DNA from: Hungatella sp.
GTDB taxonomy: Bacteria > Bacillota > Clostridia > Lachnospirales > Lachnospiraceae
Assembly (NCBI GenBank): GCA_022792815.1
Contig: JAAWBS010000059.1
Location: 1-46,352 of the forward strand
Length of the DNA stretch: 46,352 nucleotides
Direction of reading: 5' to 3'
Shown: piece by piece, positions 24,529 to 33,043 of the stretch
Layout: each line of letters starts with the position of its first letter
How positions within the stretch are numbered: the stretch's first letter is position 1
The notes under the pieces: model-generated
Told to the model about the DNA's origin: nothing
What the model saw: only the letters and a program-made list of their open reading frames with translations
Database searches by the model: none
Program-made: the position numbers and the translations under genes

Positions 24529-26268
24529 ATGGCATTTGACGGAATTGTAATCGCAAATCTGACAAGGGATTTGAAGGAAAAGCTGGAAGGCGGCAAGATC
24601 AACAAGATCGCACAGCCGGAAAAGGACGAACTTTTATTTACCATAAAAAACAACAGAGAAACTCTGCGCCTCCTTATGTCCGCCAGCGCAAGCCTTCCCC
24701 TGGTCTATTTCACAGAGACCAACAAACCCGGCCCCCTGACGGCGCCCAACTTCTGTATGCTGCTGCGAAAGCACATCGGAACCGGCCGAATCTTACGGGT
24801 AAGCCAGCCTGGACTGGAGCGGATCATCCAGCTGGAGATCGAACACCTGGATGATCTGGGGGATCTGTGCAGAAAGAGGCTCATCGTAGAGCTGATGGGA
24901 AAACACAGCAACATCATCTTCTGCAAGGAGGACGGGACCATCTTAGACAGCATCAAGCATATCTCCTCTCAGGTCAGTTCTGTCCGGGAGGTGCTTCCCG
25001 GACGCACCTGGTTTATCCCTCAGACCACGGAGAAAGGAGATCCCCTACAGGTCTCCTTAGAAGAATTCTCCCGGCTCATGAGAGAGACTCCGGCCCCGGT
25101 CCAGAAGGCCCTCTATCTGAAGCTTACCGGGATCAGCCCCATCATCGGCCAGGAACTATGTCACCTGGCAGCCATCGACGGGGATCACTCGGCCAATAAA
25201 TTGTCTGAGACAGAGCTGATCCACCTTCACCGCACCCTCACCCTGATGATGGAGGATGTACTTGCCGGGAATTTTTCACCCAACATCGTCTACCGCCGCG
25301 GGGAACCGGTGGAGTTTGCCGCCCTGCCGCTGACCTGTCTTGCCGGTGCTGACTATGAGGTCCGACCCTTTGACAGCGTAAGCCTTCTGCTGGAAAACTA
25401 TTACGCCGAGAAGGACACACTGACCAGGATCCGCCAGAAGTCGGTGGACTTACGGAAAATCGTCCAGACCGCCCTGGAACGCAATTATAAGAAATACGAC
25501 CTTCAGCTCAAGCAGCTGAGAGACACAGAGAAGCGGGAGAAATACAAAGTATACGGAGAACTCCTGAACACCTACGGCTACGAGCTGTCCGGAGGGGAGA
25601 AAGAACTGAAGTGTCTGAACTATTACACCGGGGAAGAGATCCGCATCCCCTTAGATCCCCAGCTTTCCGCCATAGCGAACTCTCAGAAGTTTTTCGACAA
25701 ATACAACAAGCTGAAGCGCACCTTTGAGGCCTTAAGTCAGCTGACCGTGGAGACCAAAAAGGAGATCGACCACTTAGAATCCATCAGCACTGCCCTGGAC
25801 ATCGCCTTAAAGGAGGATGATCTGGTACAGATCAAGGAGGAGCTGACGGAATACGGCTATATCAAGCGCCACTATGGGAAGGGAAAGAAGCCGAAGATCA
25901 CCAGCCGTCCCTTCCACTACCTGTCCTCCGACGGTTTCCACATCTATGTGGGCAAGAACAATTACCAGAACGAGGAGCTGACCTTCAAGGTTGCCACGGG
26001 AAATGACTGGTGGTTCCACGCCAAAGGTATCCCCGGCTCTCATGTCATCGTCAAGGCGGAGGGCCAGGAGCTTCCCGACCGGGTCTTCGAGGAGGCCGGC
26101 GCCCTGGCCGCCTACTACTCCAAAGGCCGTGGAAACGACAAGGTGGAGATCGACTATATCCAGAAAAAGCACGTCAAAAAAGCCGCAGGCTCGGCCCCCG
26201 GCTTTGTCATCTATCACACCAACTACTCCCTGGTGGCATCTCCGCAGATCTTGGTGGAAGAAATTTGA
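24529..26268 (+). CDS. rqcH: Rqc2 homologue RqcH (NFACT family, ribosome quality control)
   Basis: 579 residues from the ATG at 24529 (MAFDGIVIANLTRDL), with AAGGAG 8 bases upstream; the 30 codons before it are leader. RqcH binds 50S subunits obstructed by peptidyl-tRNA and adds C-terminal alanine tails that mark stalled chains for degradation. Domain order: NFACT-N from residue 1 (LEGGKINKIAQPEKDELLFTI), a helix-hairpin-helix region, a long coiled coil (about residues 300-440, rich in K, E and L), and NFACT-R at the C-terminus (FHYLSSDGFHIYVGKNNYQNEEL, then GNDWWFHAKGIPGSHVIV). In older annotations this is a fibronectin-binding protein. Monocistronic; convergent with the Asp-box gene. Confidence 0.95.
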   Translation: MAFDGIVIANLTRDLKEKLEGGKINKIAQPEKDELLFTIKNNRETLRLLMSASASLPLVYFTETNKPGPLTAPNFCMLLRKHIGTGRILRVSQPGLERIIQLEIEHLDDLGDLCRKRLIVELMGKHSNIIFCKEDGTILDSIKHISSQVSSVREVLPGRTWFIPQTTEKGDPLQVSLEEFSRLMRETPAPVQKALYLKLTGISPIIGQELCHLAAIDGDHSANKLSETELIHLHRTLTLMMEDVLAGNFSPNIVYRRGEPVEFAALPLTCLAGADYEVRPFDSVSLLLENYYAEKDTLTRIRQKSVDLRKIVQTALERNYKKYDLQLKQLRDTEKREKYKVYGELLNTYGYELSGGEKELKCLNYYTGEEIRIPLDPQLSAIANSQKFFDKYNKLKRTFEALSQLTVETKKEIDHLESISTALDIALKEDDLVQIKEELTEYGYIKRHYGKGKKPKITSRPFHYLSSDGFHIYVGKNNYQNEELTFKVATGNDWWFHAKGIPGSHVIVKAEGQELPDRVFEEAGALAAYYSKGRGNDKVEIDYIQKKHVKKAAGSAPGFVIYHTNYSLVASPQILVEEI

Positions 26269-26280
26269 ACAGAAAGGCTG

Positions 26281-26319
26281 CAGGACGAGGAGCCCTATCT
26301 TACGGGGCTCCTCGTCCTG
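26281..26319. terminator. Perfect 15-bp inverted repeat between convergent genes
   Basis: Arms 26281-26295 and 26305-26319 (CAGGACGAGGAGCCC and its reverse complement), 9-base loop. It starts 12 bases after the rqcH stop and lies 56 bases before the end of the Asp-box gene. There is no T run on either side, so it is a strong hairpin that may act as a two-way terminator or mRNA 3'-end barrier. Confidence 0.65.
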
Positions 26320-26374
26320 GATGTCTGACATTCAACTGCTTTTAGATCATATTCTCAAGTAATCCATAGGTTTC

Positions 26375-27544
26375 TCACCCCCGTCTGCAAGGCATCCCGG
26401 GATCCCCCTCAGCCCCGGGGAGCACTTTCTCACCGCGGATCCACGCCTCATCCACACAGACATATTTCATACAGCTGCGGCTGCCGAAGCTGTAGGCCGC
26501 GTGGATCTTCCCGTCCTTTGACTGCATCATAACCGGGTATTCATACCTGCGGTTATTAATATCATTAAACTCTCCGACAAAACCCTCTCCCGGCTCTATG
26601 ATCCGCTTAAAGGGCCATGTCTTCCCCCCGTCGTCTGAAATCGCAAAGGTAACTGGACAGCGCTGTTCCGGCCATACGGTCTTTGATGTGTCGCTGTTAA
26701 AGCTCACGGAGTTGTAGATCACCGCCAGGCTGCCGCTTGACAGCTTTATGGCAGATATGGAAGAATTGTTGTTGGGGAGACAGGTGGGAACCGGGCTGGT
26801 CCAGGTCTCTCCGTTATCTTCACTGTATGCAATATAGATAGAATCCGCAAATCTGCTTCGGAACAACGCGGTCAGCTTGCCGGGCTCCGTCTCGATCAGG
26901 TTGGCATGTACCCGCCCTGCGCTGTCGGGAACCTCTGCCTCACGCCAGGTCTTTCCCTCATCGTCGGAGATCTGCACCACCGTGATGTCGCTTCCGTTTC
27001 TCGTCTCGTCGGGGAAGCAGATCCAGTTTCCGAACACCCATCTTCCGCTGGACAGAATCTGGATCTTCTGCCGGCAGAAGGAACCGGGCCTAGAGAACAT
27101 CGTCTCCGTGGGGCCCCAGGTGTAGCCGTTGTCTTTTGAGATTTTCCTGCGTATCTGGGCAGTGTACTGCAGATTAAAATGAGGGTTGTTCTCCGGGGTC
27201 CGGGAAACCTGGGCCGTGTACATCAGCCAGATCTCCCCGCCCGGCGCAAGGAAAAGCGAGGGGTTCTGCTCGGAGCGGGAGGGATCGTCGGAGACGATCT
27301 CCTCTCTGGTCCAGGTGCTCTCCCCGGCTTTTAATCGGGAGACCGCGATGCTGATGTCCGCGTTCCCCTCATTGCTCCCCGCAAACCAACACGCCAGCAG
27401 GTCCCCGTTATCAAGCTCCAGCAGATCCACTGCGTGGACACTGTCAAACTGGTTGGGAAGCAGGGCTTCTATGGTGTCCAGTACATTGTTGTGACACAGT
27501 CTGCCGTCCGCTTTCATCGCATTCAGCTCCACATATTCTCTCAT
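26375..27544 (-). CDS. Sialidase-fold (BNR/Asp-box) protein, predicted cytoplasmic
   Basis: 389 residues, six-bladed beta-propeller type. Four Asp boxes (S-x-D-x-G-x-T-W) are at 136-143, 193-200, 241-248 and 303-310. The N-terminus has HAVDLLELDNGDLLACWFAG and SNEGNADISIAVSR, resembling BNR_2 (exo-alpha-sialidase-like) proteins. No signal peptide or membrane segment, so it should act inside the cell on material brought in by the adjacent importer. The classical sialidase Arg triad and Tyr/Glu pair cannot be assigned with confidence, so the substrate may be another acid sugar glycoside. GAGG lies 8 bases before the ATG. Last gene of the acid-sugar operon. Confidence 0.82.
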   Translation of the reverse strand: MREYVELNAMKADGRLCHNNVLDTIEALLPNQFDSVHAVDLLELDNGDLLACWFAGSNEGNADISIAVSRLKAGESTWTREEIVSDDPSRSEQNPSLFLAPGGEIWLMYTAQVSRTPENNPHFNLQYTAQIRRKISKDNGYTWGPTETMFSRPGSFCRQKIQILSSGRWVFGNWICFPDETRNGSDITVVQISDDEGKTWREAEVPDSAGRVHANLIETEPGKLTALFRSRFADSIYIAYSEDNGETWTSPVPTCLPNNNSSISAIKLSSGSLAVIYNSVSFNSDTSKTVWPEQRCPVTFAISDDGGKTWPFKRIIEPGEGFVGEFNDINNRRYEYPVMMQSKDGKIHAAYSFGSRSCMKYVCVDEAWIRGEKVLPGAEGDPGMPCRRG

Positions 27545-27567
27545 TATTTTATCCTCACTTTCAAAAC

Positions 27568-28446
27568 CTAGCCCTTCACCGCTCCGACCATGATACCCTT
27601 TTTAAAATATTTCTGCACAAAGGGATATACCAGTACGATCGGCAGCATGGAGATGAAGATGGCGGCTGACTTTAAGTTCTGCTGATTCAGGGTGATGCCG
27701 TTGATCATCACATTTTTAAAGGCCGTGCTGGTCCCTGCATCTGCGATAACCACATCCTTTAGCACCTGCTGGATTACCTTGAGGGAATCCGTCTTGAGAT
27801 AGATCTGAGGGATCAGGTACTGATTCCAGACGGACACTGCATAAAAGGTTCCGATGGTTGCCATGATGGTCTTGGACAGCGGGAAATACAGTTTGGTCAG
27901 GATGGTCCAGTCGTTGGCCCCGTCCACCACCGCCGCTTCATCCAGCTCTTTGGGGATTCCTTCCACAAAGGTCTTGGTGATAATTAAAAACTGGGTGTTG
28001 ATGGCACCCGGGATGATCATAACCCACGGATTGTCGATAAATCCCAGCTTATTGTAGATAATGTACTGAGGGATAATACCGGCGTCAAAGATCCAGGTGA
28101 GAATGAACGCACCCATGAGGAAATACCTGCCTTTCAGCCGTTCTCTGGAAAGGGCGTATGCGGTCACATAGGTGACAAGCACTGCCACGATGGTACCGCC
28201 GGCCGTGTACAGGAAAGAATTCCTCAGTCCGGACCATACATGAAACTTGGTGCTGCCGATGATGTATTTGAAGGCTTCTAAGTTAAATCCCTTGGGGAAG
28301 AAGCTGACTTCTCCCCTCTGGAGGTAGGTTCCGTTGCTGCAGGCCACAAAGAAGACGTACAGGAAAGGGTAGATACACAGAAGCGCTACCAGCAACAGGA
28401 TTGTATTGTTGACAATATCAAACACCTGCACTCTATTTCTTTTCAT
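27568..28446 (-). CDS. ABC oligosaccharide transporter permease, YtcP type
   Basis: 292 residues, six membrane helices, carbohydrate-uptake family with N-terminus VFDIVNNTILLLVALLCIYPFLYVFFVACS. EAA loop DEAAVVDGANDWTILTKLYFPL near residues 183-205; the C-terminus VQKYFKKGIMVGAVKG is typical of YtcP/LplC proteins, which in Bacillota import di- and oligosaccharides of plant or host origin. AAAGGAG lies upstream of the ATG. It pairs with the LplB-type permease that precedes it by 17 bases. No ATPase gene nearby. Confidence 0.92.
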   Translation of the reverse strand: MKRNRVQVFDIVNNTILLLVALLCIYPFLYVFFVACSNGTYLQRGEVSFFPKGFNLEAFKYIIGSTKFHVWSGLRNSFLYTAGGTIVAVLVTYVTAYALSRERLKGRYFLMGAFILTWIFDAGIIPQYIIYNKLGFIDNPWVMIIPGAINTQFLIITKTFVEGIPKELDEAAVVDGANDWTILTKLYFPLSKTIMATIGTFYAVSVWNQYLIPQIYLKTDSLKVIQQVLKDVVIADAGTSTAFKNVMINGITLNQQNLKSAAIFISMLPIVLVYPFVQKYFKKGIMVGAVKG

Positions 28447-28463
28447 ATGTCATGGCTCCTTTC

Positions 28464-29438
28464 CTAGAACAATCTTGTCTCGGAGAATTTGTCCGCCGCT
28501 TTATTGACCGCGGTGACCAAGACAAAAGCGATGACTGATTTCAATATGTTCACTGCGGTTCCGTAGCTGTAATCCGGGAAGCCCTTGGATTCAAAGGCCA
28601 TCCGATATACATAGGTCTGGATCACGTCAGCCGTGTCATAGATACTGCTGTTGTACATCAGAAGGATACGGTCCAGGTTGACAGTGAAGATATTTCCCAC
28701 ACTGATGATCAGCATGACGATGATGGAGGTGGAGATGCAGGGCAATGTGATCCGCAGGATCTTATCCCACCGGTTTGCGCCGTCCACTTCCGCCGCCTCG
28801 TAGAGAGACGGGTCGATATTCATCATTGCGGCAATGTAGATGACCGCCGAATACCCAAAGGTCTGCCAGATCTCCAGAATCACATACAGGGGGCGGAACC
28901 AGCCGGGCTTTGCCATGAAGTTGATGGGTTCCCCTCCCAAGCTCCGGATGAGATTGTTCACCATGCCGGAACTGGGAGAAAGAATGGTGTAAAGGATACT
29001 GACCATAACTGCCGCAGAGATAAAGTAGGGAAGAAAGCTTAAGGACTGCACCGTTGACCGAACCCATTTCAGCCTCACTTCATTCAAAAACAGAGAAAAG
29101 ATAATGGGAATCGGAAACACTACAACGACAGTAAGTATCGCCAGTATGATGGTATTGATCACCACTTTGGGAATGTAGGGGTCGGAAAAAATCTTCTTGA
29201 AATTGTCAAACCACACCCACTCACTTCCAAACACCCCCTGGAAGGCGCTGAATTTTTCGAAAGCAATGATCATGCCTCCCACAGGGCCTATCTTAAACAG
29301 GATAAGACTCAGAAGGCCGGGAAGCAGCAGCAGATATAAAATCCAGTCCCTCTTGATATCCTTAATCAATCTCTGTGACGCGCTCTTCTTGTTCTGTCCG
29401 GACGCCAAAGCCGCTCCGGCCTTTTCCTTTCCAGCCAT
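28464..29438 (-). CDS. ABC oligosaccharide transporter permease, LplB type
   Basis: 324 residues with a cytoplasmic basic N-terminus (KKSASQRLIKDIKRDWILYLLLLPG), six membrane helices and EAA loop YEAAEVDGANRWDKILRITLPCI. LplB/YtcO-type proteins carry a PGLLSLILFKIGPVGGMIIAF first helix as here. AAAGGAG lies 6 bases before the ATG. Forms the membrane channel with the YtcP-type partner; the binding protein is encoded 19 bases upstream. Confidence 0.93.
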   Translation of the reverse strand: MAGKEKAGAALASGQNKKSASQRLIKDIKRDWILYLLLLPGLLSLILFKIGPVGGMIIAFEKFSAFQGVFGSEWVWFDNFKKIFSDPYIPKVVINTIILAILTVVVVFPIPIIFSLFLNEVRLKWVRSTVQSLSFLPYFISAAVMVSILYTILSPSSGMVNNLIRSLGGEPINFMAKPGWFRPLYVILEIWQTFGYSAVIYIAAMMNIDPSLYEAAEVDGANRWDKILRITLPCISTSIIVMLIISVGNIFTVNLDRILLMYNSSIYDTADVIQTYVYRMAFESKGFPDYSYGTAVNILKSVIAFVLVTAVNKAADKFSETRLF

Positions 29439-29457
29439 TCCGATCTCCTTTCAAGGT

Positions 29458-31050
29458 TTATTTTGCGTAAGTCGCCTGATAAGCCTCCAGCTGAATCTCC
29501 TCAATCCTGGACAGGCCAAGGCTGTTCATCTCGTCCTGGAAGGCTTTCCATGTATCGGCGTTAAACTCCTTGTTCCCTGTCACAAAAGCTACGATGCCTG
29601 CGATCTCGGCGTCAAAAACCGTGGCCACCAGGTTGGACAGCTCTTCTGTCTGCTCCACTGTATATTTCACATTATAAGCCTTCATCAAGTTTTCTTCTGT
29701 ATTGATCCTCTCGGCTGCCTCTGCGATCAGGGGGGAGTTCCATGCGAAGAACGCCTCGTTGTCCACAGGCTTGCACACGGTAAACCGATCGCTTAAGAAG
29801 GACCATCTCTTCTCTCCCTCGGGAGTGGCTTCCTCTGTGGCGTAATCCACGATAAAGGTCTTAGAACCGTCGCTTTCTGTCTTGAAGCTCTCGCCTTCCA
29901 CTCCATAGTTAGCTAAAATTTTGCCTTCCTCGGTGTAGAAATAGTCGATAAAAGTAAGGATTGTCTTGATCTTCTCCTCGCTGCACTGCGCATTGACGGC
30001 AGTCACACACTCTTCCACATATTTGCAGCCGGTGGTCCCTTTCATGACATTGCCGTTCTCATCCTGGAACATATTCATGACGCCCATCTGGAAATCCGGG
30101 TCCGCATCCTTGCCGCCGTTTGCCATAAACCACTCTGCCCTGTTGTAGAAGTCGTACTCAAAGGTTCCGTTTCCGTTGATCATAGCTGCTTCCCAGTCGC
30201 CTTCCGTGCGGGTGTTGGCGGCGAATTCCGGGTTGATTAATCCCTCGTCATACCAGGTCTTCATGGTCTCCACCATGGTGTAGGCCTTCTCGTCCATGAT
30301 GTCCAGAGAGCCGTCTTTCTGGTGCCCCACATAGATTCCGTTAGATTCTTCTGCGGAGATATTGCTGGGGCAGCCAAACCATGCCGCGAAGCGGATAGGA
30401 TTCTCTCTTCCCTCCAACGGATAGTAGTTGGGGTTGTCTTTTCCGTAAAATGCCTTCAGAGTGCGCATGGCCTCCGTAAAATCGTTGACCGTCTTGATGG
30501 AATCCACGTCAACGCCTGCTTTCTCCAGGTGATCCACACGATAACCCAGGTAATCGGTGAAAACAGGAGCTTCCTTTACCAGGCCGTAGATGGCACCCTT
30601 GTCGTCGGTGACCAGAGTCGCATAGTCCGGATTGTCATCGATGTATTTCTGCAGATTGGGGGCGTATTTCTTGATGTAGGGAGCCAGATCCACAAAGGCG
30701 CCCTGAGGACCGTAGACATTGGTCTGGGTCAGCTTGGTCATCACCGCATCAGGAAGGGTCTTGGAGATAATTCTCTGGTCCACCTCCGCATACACATCGC
30801 TGAAAGCGTCCGGTCCTTCTACATACTCTACATGGATCCCGGTGTTGGCCTCTGCCACGTCATACCACTTCAGCTCTTTGATCCAGCCTACATAGGTGCT
30901 TCTCATAAACATAGTAAAGCTGTTGTCGCCAGCCTCCGTCTGACCGGCTGAGCCGGACCCGCCCTGGGGAGCTGCTTTGCTCCCGCAGCCGGATACCATG
31001 GTTCCCACCACAGCAGCAGTCAAAATCACAGATAACATTTTCTTTCTCAT
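29458..31050 (-). CDS. ABC oligosaccharide-binding lipoprotein, LplA type
   Basis: 530 residues, large binding protein as is usual for LplA/YtcQ systems. Signal peptide MRKKMLSVILTAAVVGTM then lipobox VSGC (C22), so a lipoprotein on the outer face of the membrane. A short G/S linker precedes the binding fold. Conserved stretches include YAEVDQRIISKTLPDAVMTK and KYAPNLQKYIDDNPDY, typical of the family. GGAGG lies 7 bases before the ATG at 31050. Large size and the company of an intracellular glycosidase-fold protein suggest an oligosaccharide ligand; its identity cannot be read from sequence. Confidence 0.92.
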   Translation of the reverse strand: MRKKMLSVILTAAVVGTMVSGCGSKAAPQGGSGSAGQTEAGDNSFTMFMRSTYVGWIKELKWYDVAEANTGIHVEYVEGPDAFSDVYAEVDQRIISKTLPDAVMTKLTQTNVYGPQGAFVDLAPYIKKYAPNLQKYIDDNPDYATLVTDDKGAIYGLVKEAPVFTDYLGYRVDHLEKAGVDVDSIKTVNDFTEAMRTLKAFYGKDNPNYYPLEGRENPIRFAAWFGCPSNISAEESNGIYVGHQKDGSLDIMDEKAYTMVETMKTWYDEGLINPEFAANTRTEGDWEAAMINGNGTFEYDFYNRAEWFMANGGKDADPDFQMGVMNMFQDENGNVMKGTTGCKYVEECVTAVNAQCSEEKIKTILTFIDYFYTEEGKILANYGVEGESFKTESDGSKTFIVDYATEEATPEGEKRWSFLSDRFTVCKPVDNEAFFAWNSPLIAEAAERINTEENLMKAYNVKYTVEQTEELSNLVATVFDAEIAGIVAFVTGNKEFNADTWKAFQDEMNSLGLSRIEEIQLEAYQATYAK

Positions 31051-31080
31051 CTTTGTTCCTCCTTTATTTTATGATGTTAA

Positions 31081-32112
31081 TTATTGCTGTTTTCCGGATG
31101 CAAAGTTTATGGCGTATTCTATGGCGTTTAACAAGCTCAGCTCGTTGGCTTTGCCGCTTCCTGCCTGGTCAAAAGCAGTTCCGTGGTCCACGCTGGTGCG
31201 GATGATGGGCAGTCCCAGAGTGATGTTCACCCCTTCTACCGCATCCCACTTCTGTGCTTCCTGATTATACACAAATCCGACTACTTTCAGAGGGATATGG
31301 CCCTGATCGTGGTACATGGTCACCACCATATCGTACCAGCCTCCCCGGGCCTTGGAAAACACGGTGTCTGCCGGGATGGGCCCGTCTGCATGGATCCCCT
31401 CCGCCTTGGCCGTTTCCACGGCCGGAATGATCTCCTCGATCTCTTCTCTTCCGAATAATCCGTTTTCTCCGCAGTGGGGATTTAACCCGGCCACTCCGAT
31501 GGAGGGATTGAGGATCCCCATGTCCCTGCAAGCCTTGTCTGCGATCCGGATGACTTCCAGAATCCGGTCTTTTTTTACCCGGTCGCAGGCCTCTCTCAGG
31601 GACACATGGGTGGAGACGTGAACCACTCTCAGATTCTTGTGGGCCAGCATCATGGTGTACTTGTCTGTCCCTGTAAACTCCGCGTAGATCTCCGTGTGTC
31701 CGGAATAATGGCGGCCAGCCAGGTTGATGGCTTCCTTGTTGAGGGCGTTTGTCACAGTCCCGTCCACCTCTCCAGCCATAGCCAGCTCAATGACTTTTTT
31801 CACATACTGAAAGGCAGCCTCTCCAGCCATGGCGGATACCTTGCCGATCTGAAGCTTCTCCTGATCCACGACGTTTAGGTCGATGACGTCGATGCACCCC
31901 GGAACATAGGTTCCCTCAGAGGGCTTTTCGATGACATGGATTTGGATATCCGGCCTGCCTACGATGGCGGCCGCGGCTTTCAGGACACTGGCATCCCCGA
32001 TCACTAAAGGGCGGCATCTCTCATAGAGTGAATGACTTGCCAGCGCTTTCACGGTGATCTCCGGCCCGATGCCGGCCGGATCTCCCAGTGTAATGCCGAT
32101 CAAAGGTCTCAT
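31081..32112 (-). CDS. PdxA-family 4-phospho-acid-sugar dehydrogenase (PdxA2-like)
   Basis: 343 residues. PdxA proteins oxidise and decarboxylate a 4-phosphorylated hydroxy acid using NAD and a divalent metal. Seen here: ITLGDPAGIGPEITVKAL at the start, HVSTHVSLREACD (a metal His), GLNPHCGENGLFGREE (with N, H and E), and MYHDQGHIPLKVVGF with the last metal His. Vitamin B6 synthesis is unlikely, because the gene sits with a DUF1537 kinase; such PdxA2 pairs convert D-threonate or erythronate 4-phosphate to dihydroxyacetone phosphate and CO2 (family knowledge). AGGAGG lies 6 bases before the ATG. Substrate stereochemistry is not deducible. Confidence 0.9.
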   Translation of the reverse strand: MRPLIGITLGDPAGIGPEITVKALASHSLYERCRPLVIGDASVLKAAAAIVGRPDIQIHVIEKPSEGTYVPGCIDVIDLNVVDQEKLQIGKVSAMAGEAAFQYVKKVIELAMAGEVDGTVTNALNKEAINLAGRHYSGHTEIYAEFTGTDKYTMMLAHKNLRVVHVSTHVSLREACDRVKKDRILEVIRIADKACRDMGILNPSIGVAGLNPHCGENGLFGREEIEEIIPAVETAKAEGIHADGPIPADTVFSKARGGWYDMVVTMYHDQGHIPLKVVGFVYNQEAQKWDAVEGVNITLGLPIIRTSVDHGTAFDQAGSGKANELSLLNAIEYAINFASGKQQ

Positions 32113-32126
32113 GTTTCTCCTCCTGT

Positions 32127-33023
32127 CTACTTCATTCCCAGTTCTTGATTCTCCTTAAGCACCTGCCTGATGGCCTCGATTCCCTTGGGAGGAATCTGAT
32201 CAAAGGGCGCCCGGCATTTTCCTACCGGATATCCCAGCATAGCCACGGCGGTTTTCACGATGGTGTTGGGATTTCCGTATTTGAAACAGTCCCGGAAGGA
32301 ACGGATAGAGTCCTGAGCTTTTCTCGCCCCCTCCAGATCCCCCTTGACAAACCGCTCATAGATGGCTGTCATGGTCTCCGGATACACGTTGGCGCATCCG
32401 GCGATGCCTCCCGCGCCTCCTGCCAGCAGATTCCAGTAGATCAGGGAATCATTGCCCGAGAGAACGATAAATCCTTCCCGCTCCCTGGTTTTCTCCATAT
32501 ACTGAAGCATGTTGTCAAAATTTCCGCCGGAATCCTTGACTCCCACGATGTTTTCCACCCTGGACAGCCTCGCCACCAGCGCCGGAGACAGGCTGTTGCC
32601 GGTTCTGGCCGGGATGTTGTAGAGAATCACCGGGATCTTCACCGCCCCTGCCACCGCGCAGTAATGGTCATACAACTCCTCGTCGGATGCCTTGGCAAAC
32701 CAGGGAGTGATCACGGACAGGACGTCTGCCCCCAGGGACTGAGCCATCTGGGACATGCGTATGGTATCCTTCGTCCCGACGCAGCCGCTTCCCGCGTAGA
32801 CAGGAACTCTTCCCCTGTTTTCCTCGACGACTACAGACAGAACCTGCTCTTTCTCCTTCTCGCTCAATATGTAGCTCTCCCCGTTGGTTCCAAAAGGAAA
32901 CAGTCCGTGTACTCCCGCTTCCACCAGACGGTTTACCTGATTCCTCAGCTCCTGCTCATTGACGGATTCGTCCTCATTCATCGGAGTGATGATGGGAGGA
33001 ATAATACCTCTTAAGACAGTCAT
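32127..33023 (-). CDS. DHDPS/N-acetylneuraminate lyase-family aldolase
   Basis: 298 residues from the ATG at 33023 (MTVLRGIIPPIITPM), with AAGGAG 7 bases upstream; an earlier in-frame ATG at 33047 overlaps the ADH stop but has no such site. Class I aldolase of the DapA family: FGTNGESYIL corresponds to GTTGE, Y in VILYNIPARTG is the catalytic Tyr, and K in IVGVKDSGGNFD forms the Schiff base with a 2-keto acid, usually pyruvate. Lysine synthesis is unlikely in this context. It probably splits a 2-keto-3-deoxy sugar acid into pyruvate and an aldehyde. Sialate-type substrates are possible, given the sialidase-fold neighbour. Confidence 0.9.
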   Translation of the reverse strand: MTVLRGIIPPIITPMNEDESVNEQELRNQVNRLVEAGVHGLFPFGTNGESYILSEKEKEQVLSVVVEENRGRVPVYAGSGCVGTKDTIRMSQMAQSLGADVLSVITPWFAKASDEELYDHYCAVAGAVKIPVILYNIPARTGNSLSPALVARLSRVENIVGVKDSGGNFDNMLQYMEKTREREGFIVLSGNDSLIYWNLLAGGAGGIAGCANVYPETMTAIYERFVKGDLEGARKAQDSIRSFRDCFKYGNPNTIVKTAVAMLGYPVGKCRAPFDQIPPKGIEAIRQVLKENQELGMK

Positions 33024-33043
33024 TGATGTTCTCCTTCCTGTAG

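Noticed and set aside
31081..32112. Vitamin B6 synthesis role for the PdxA-family gene
   Set aside because: No other pyridoxine genes nearby, and the operon with a DUF1537 kinase fits the PdxA2 acid-sugar role better.
32145..33014. Plus-strand frame opposite the aldolase gene
   Set aside because: Antisense shadow; GC-rich codon bias leaves stops rare on this strand.
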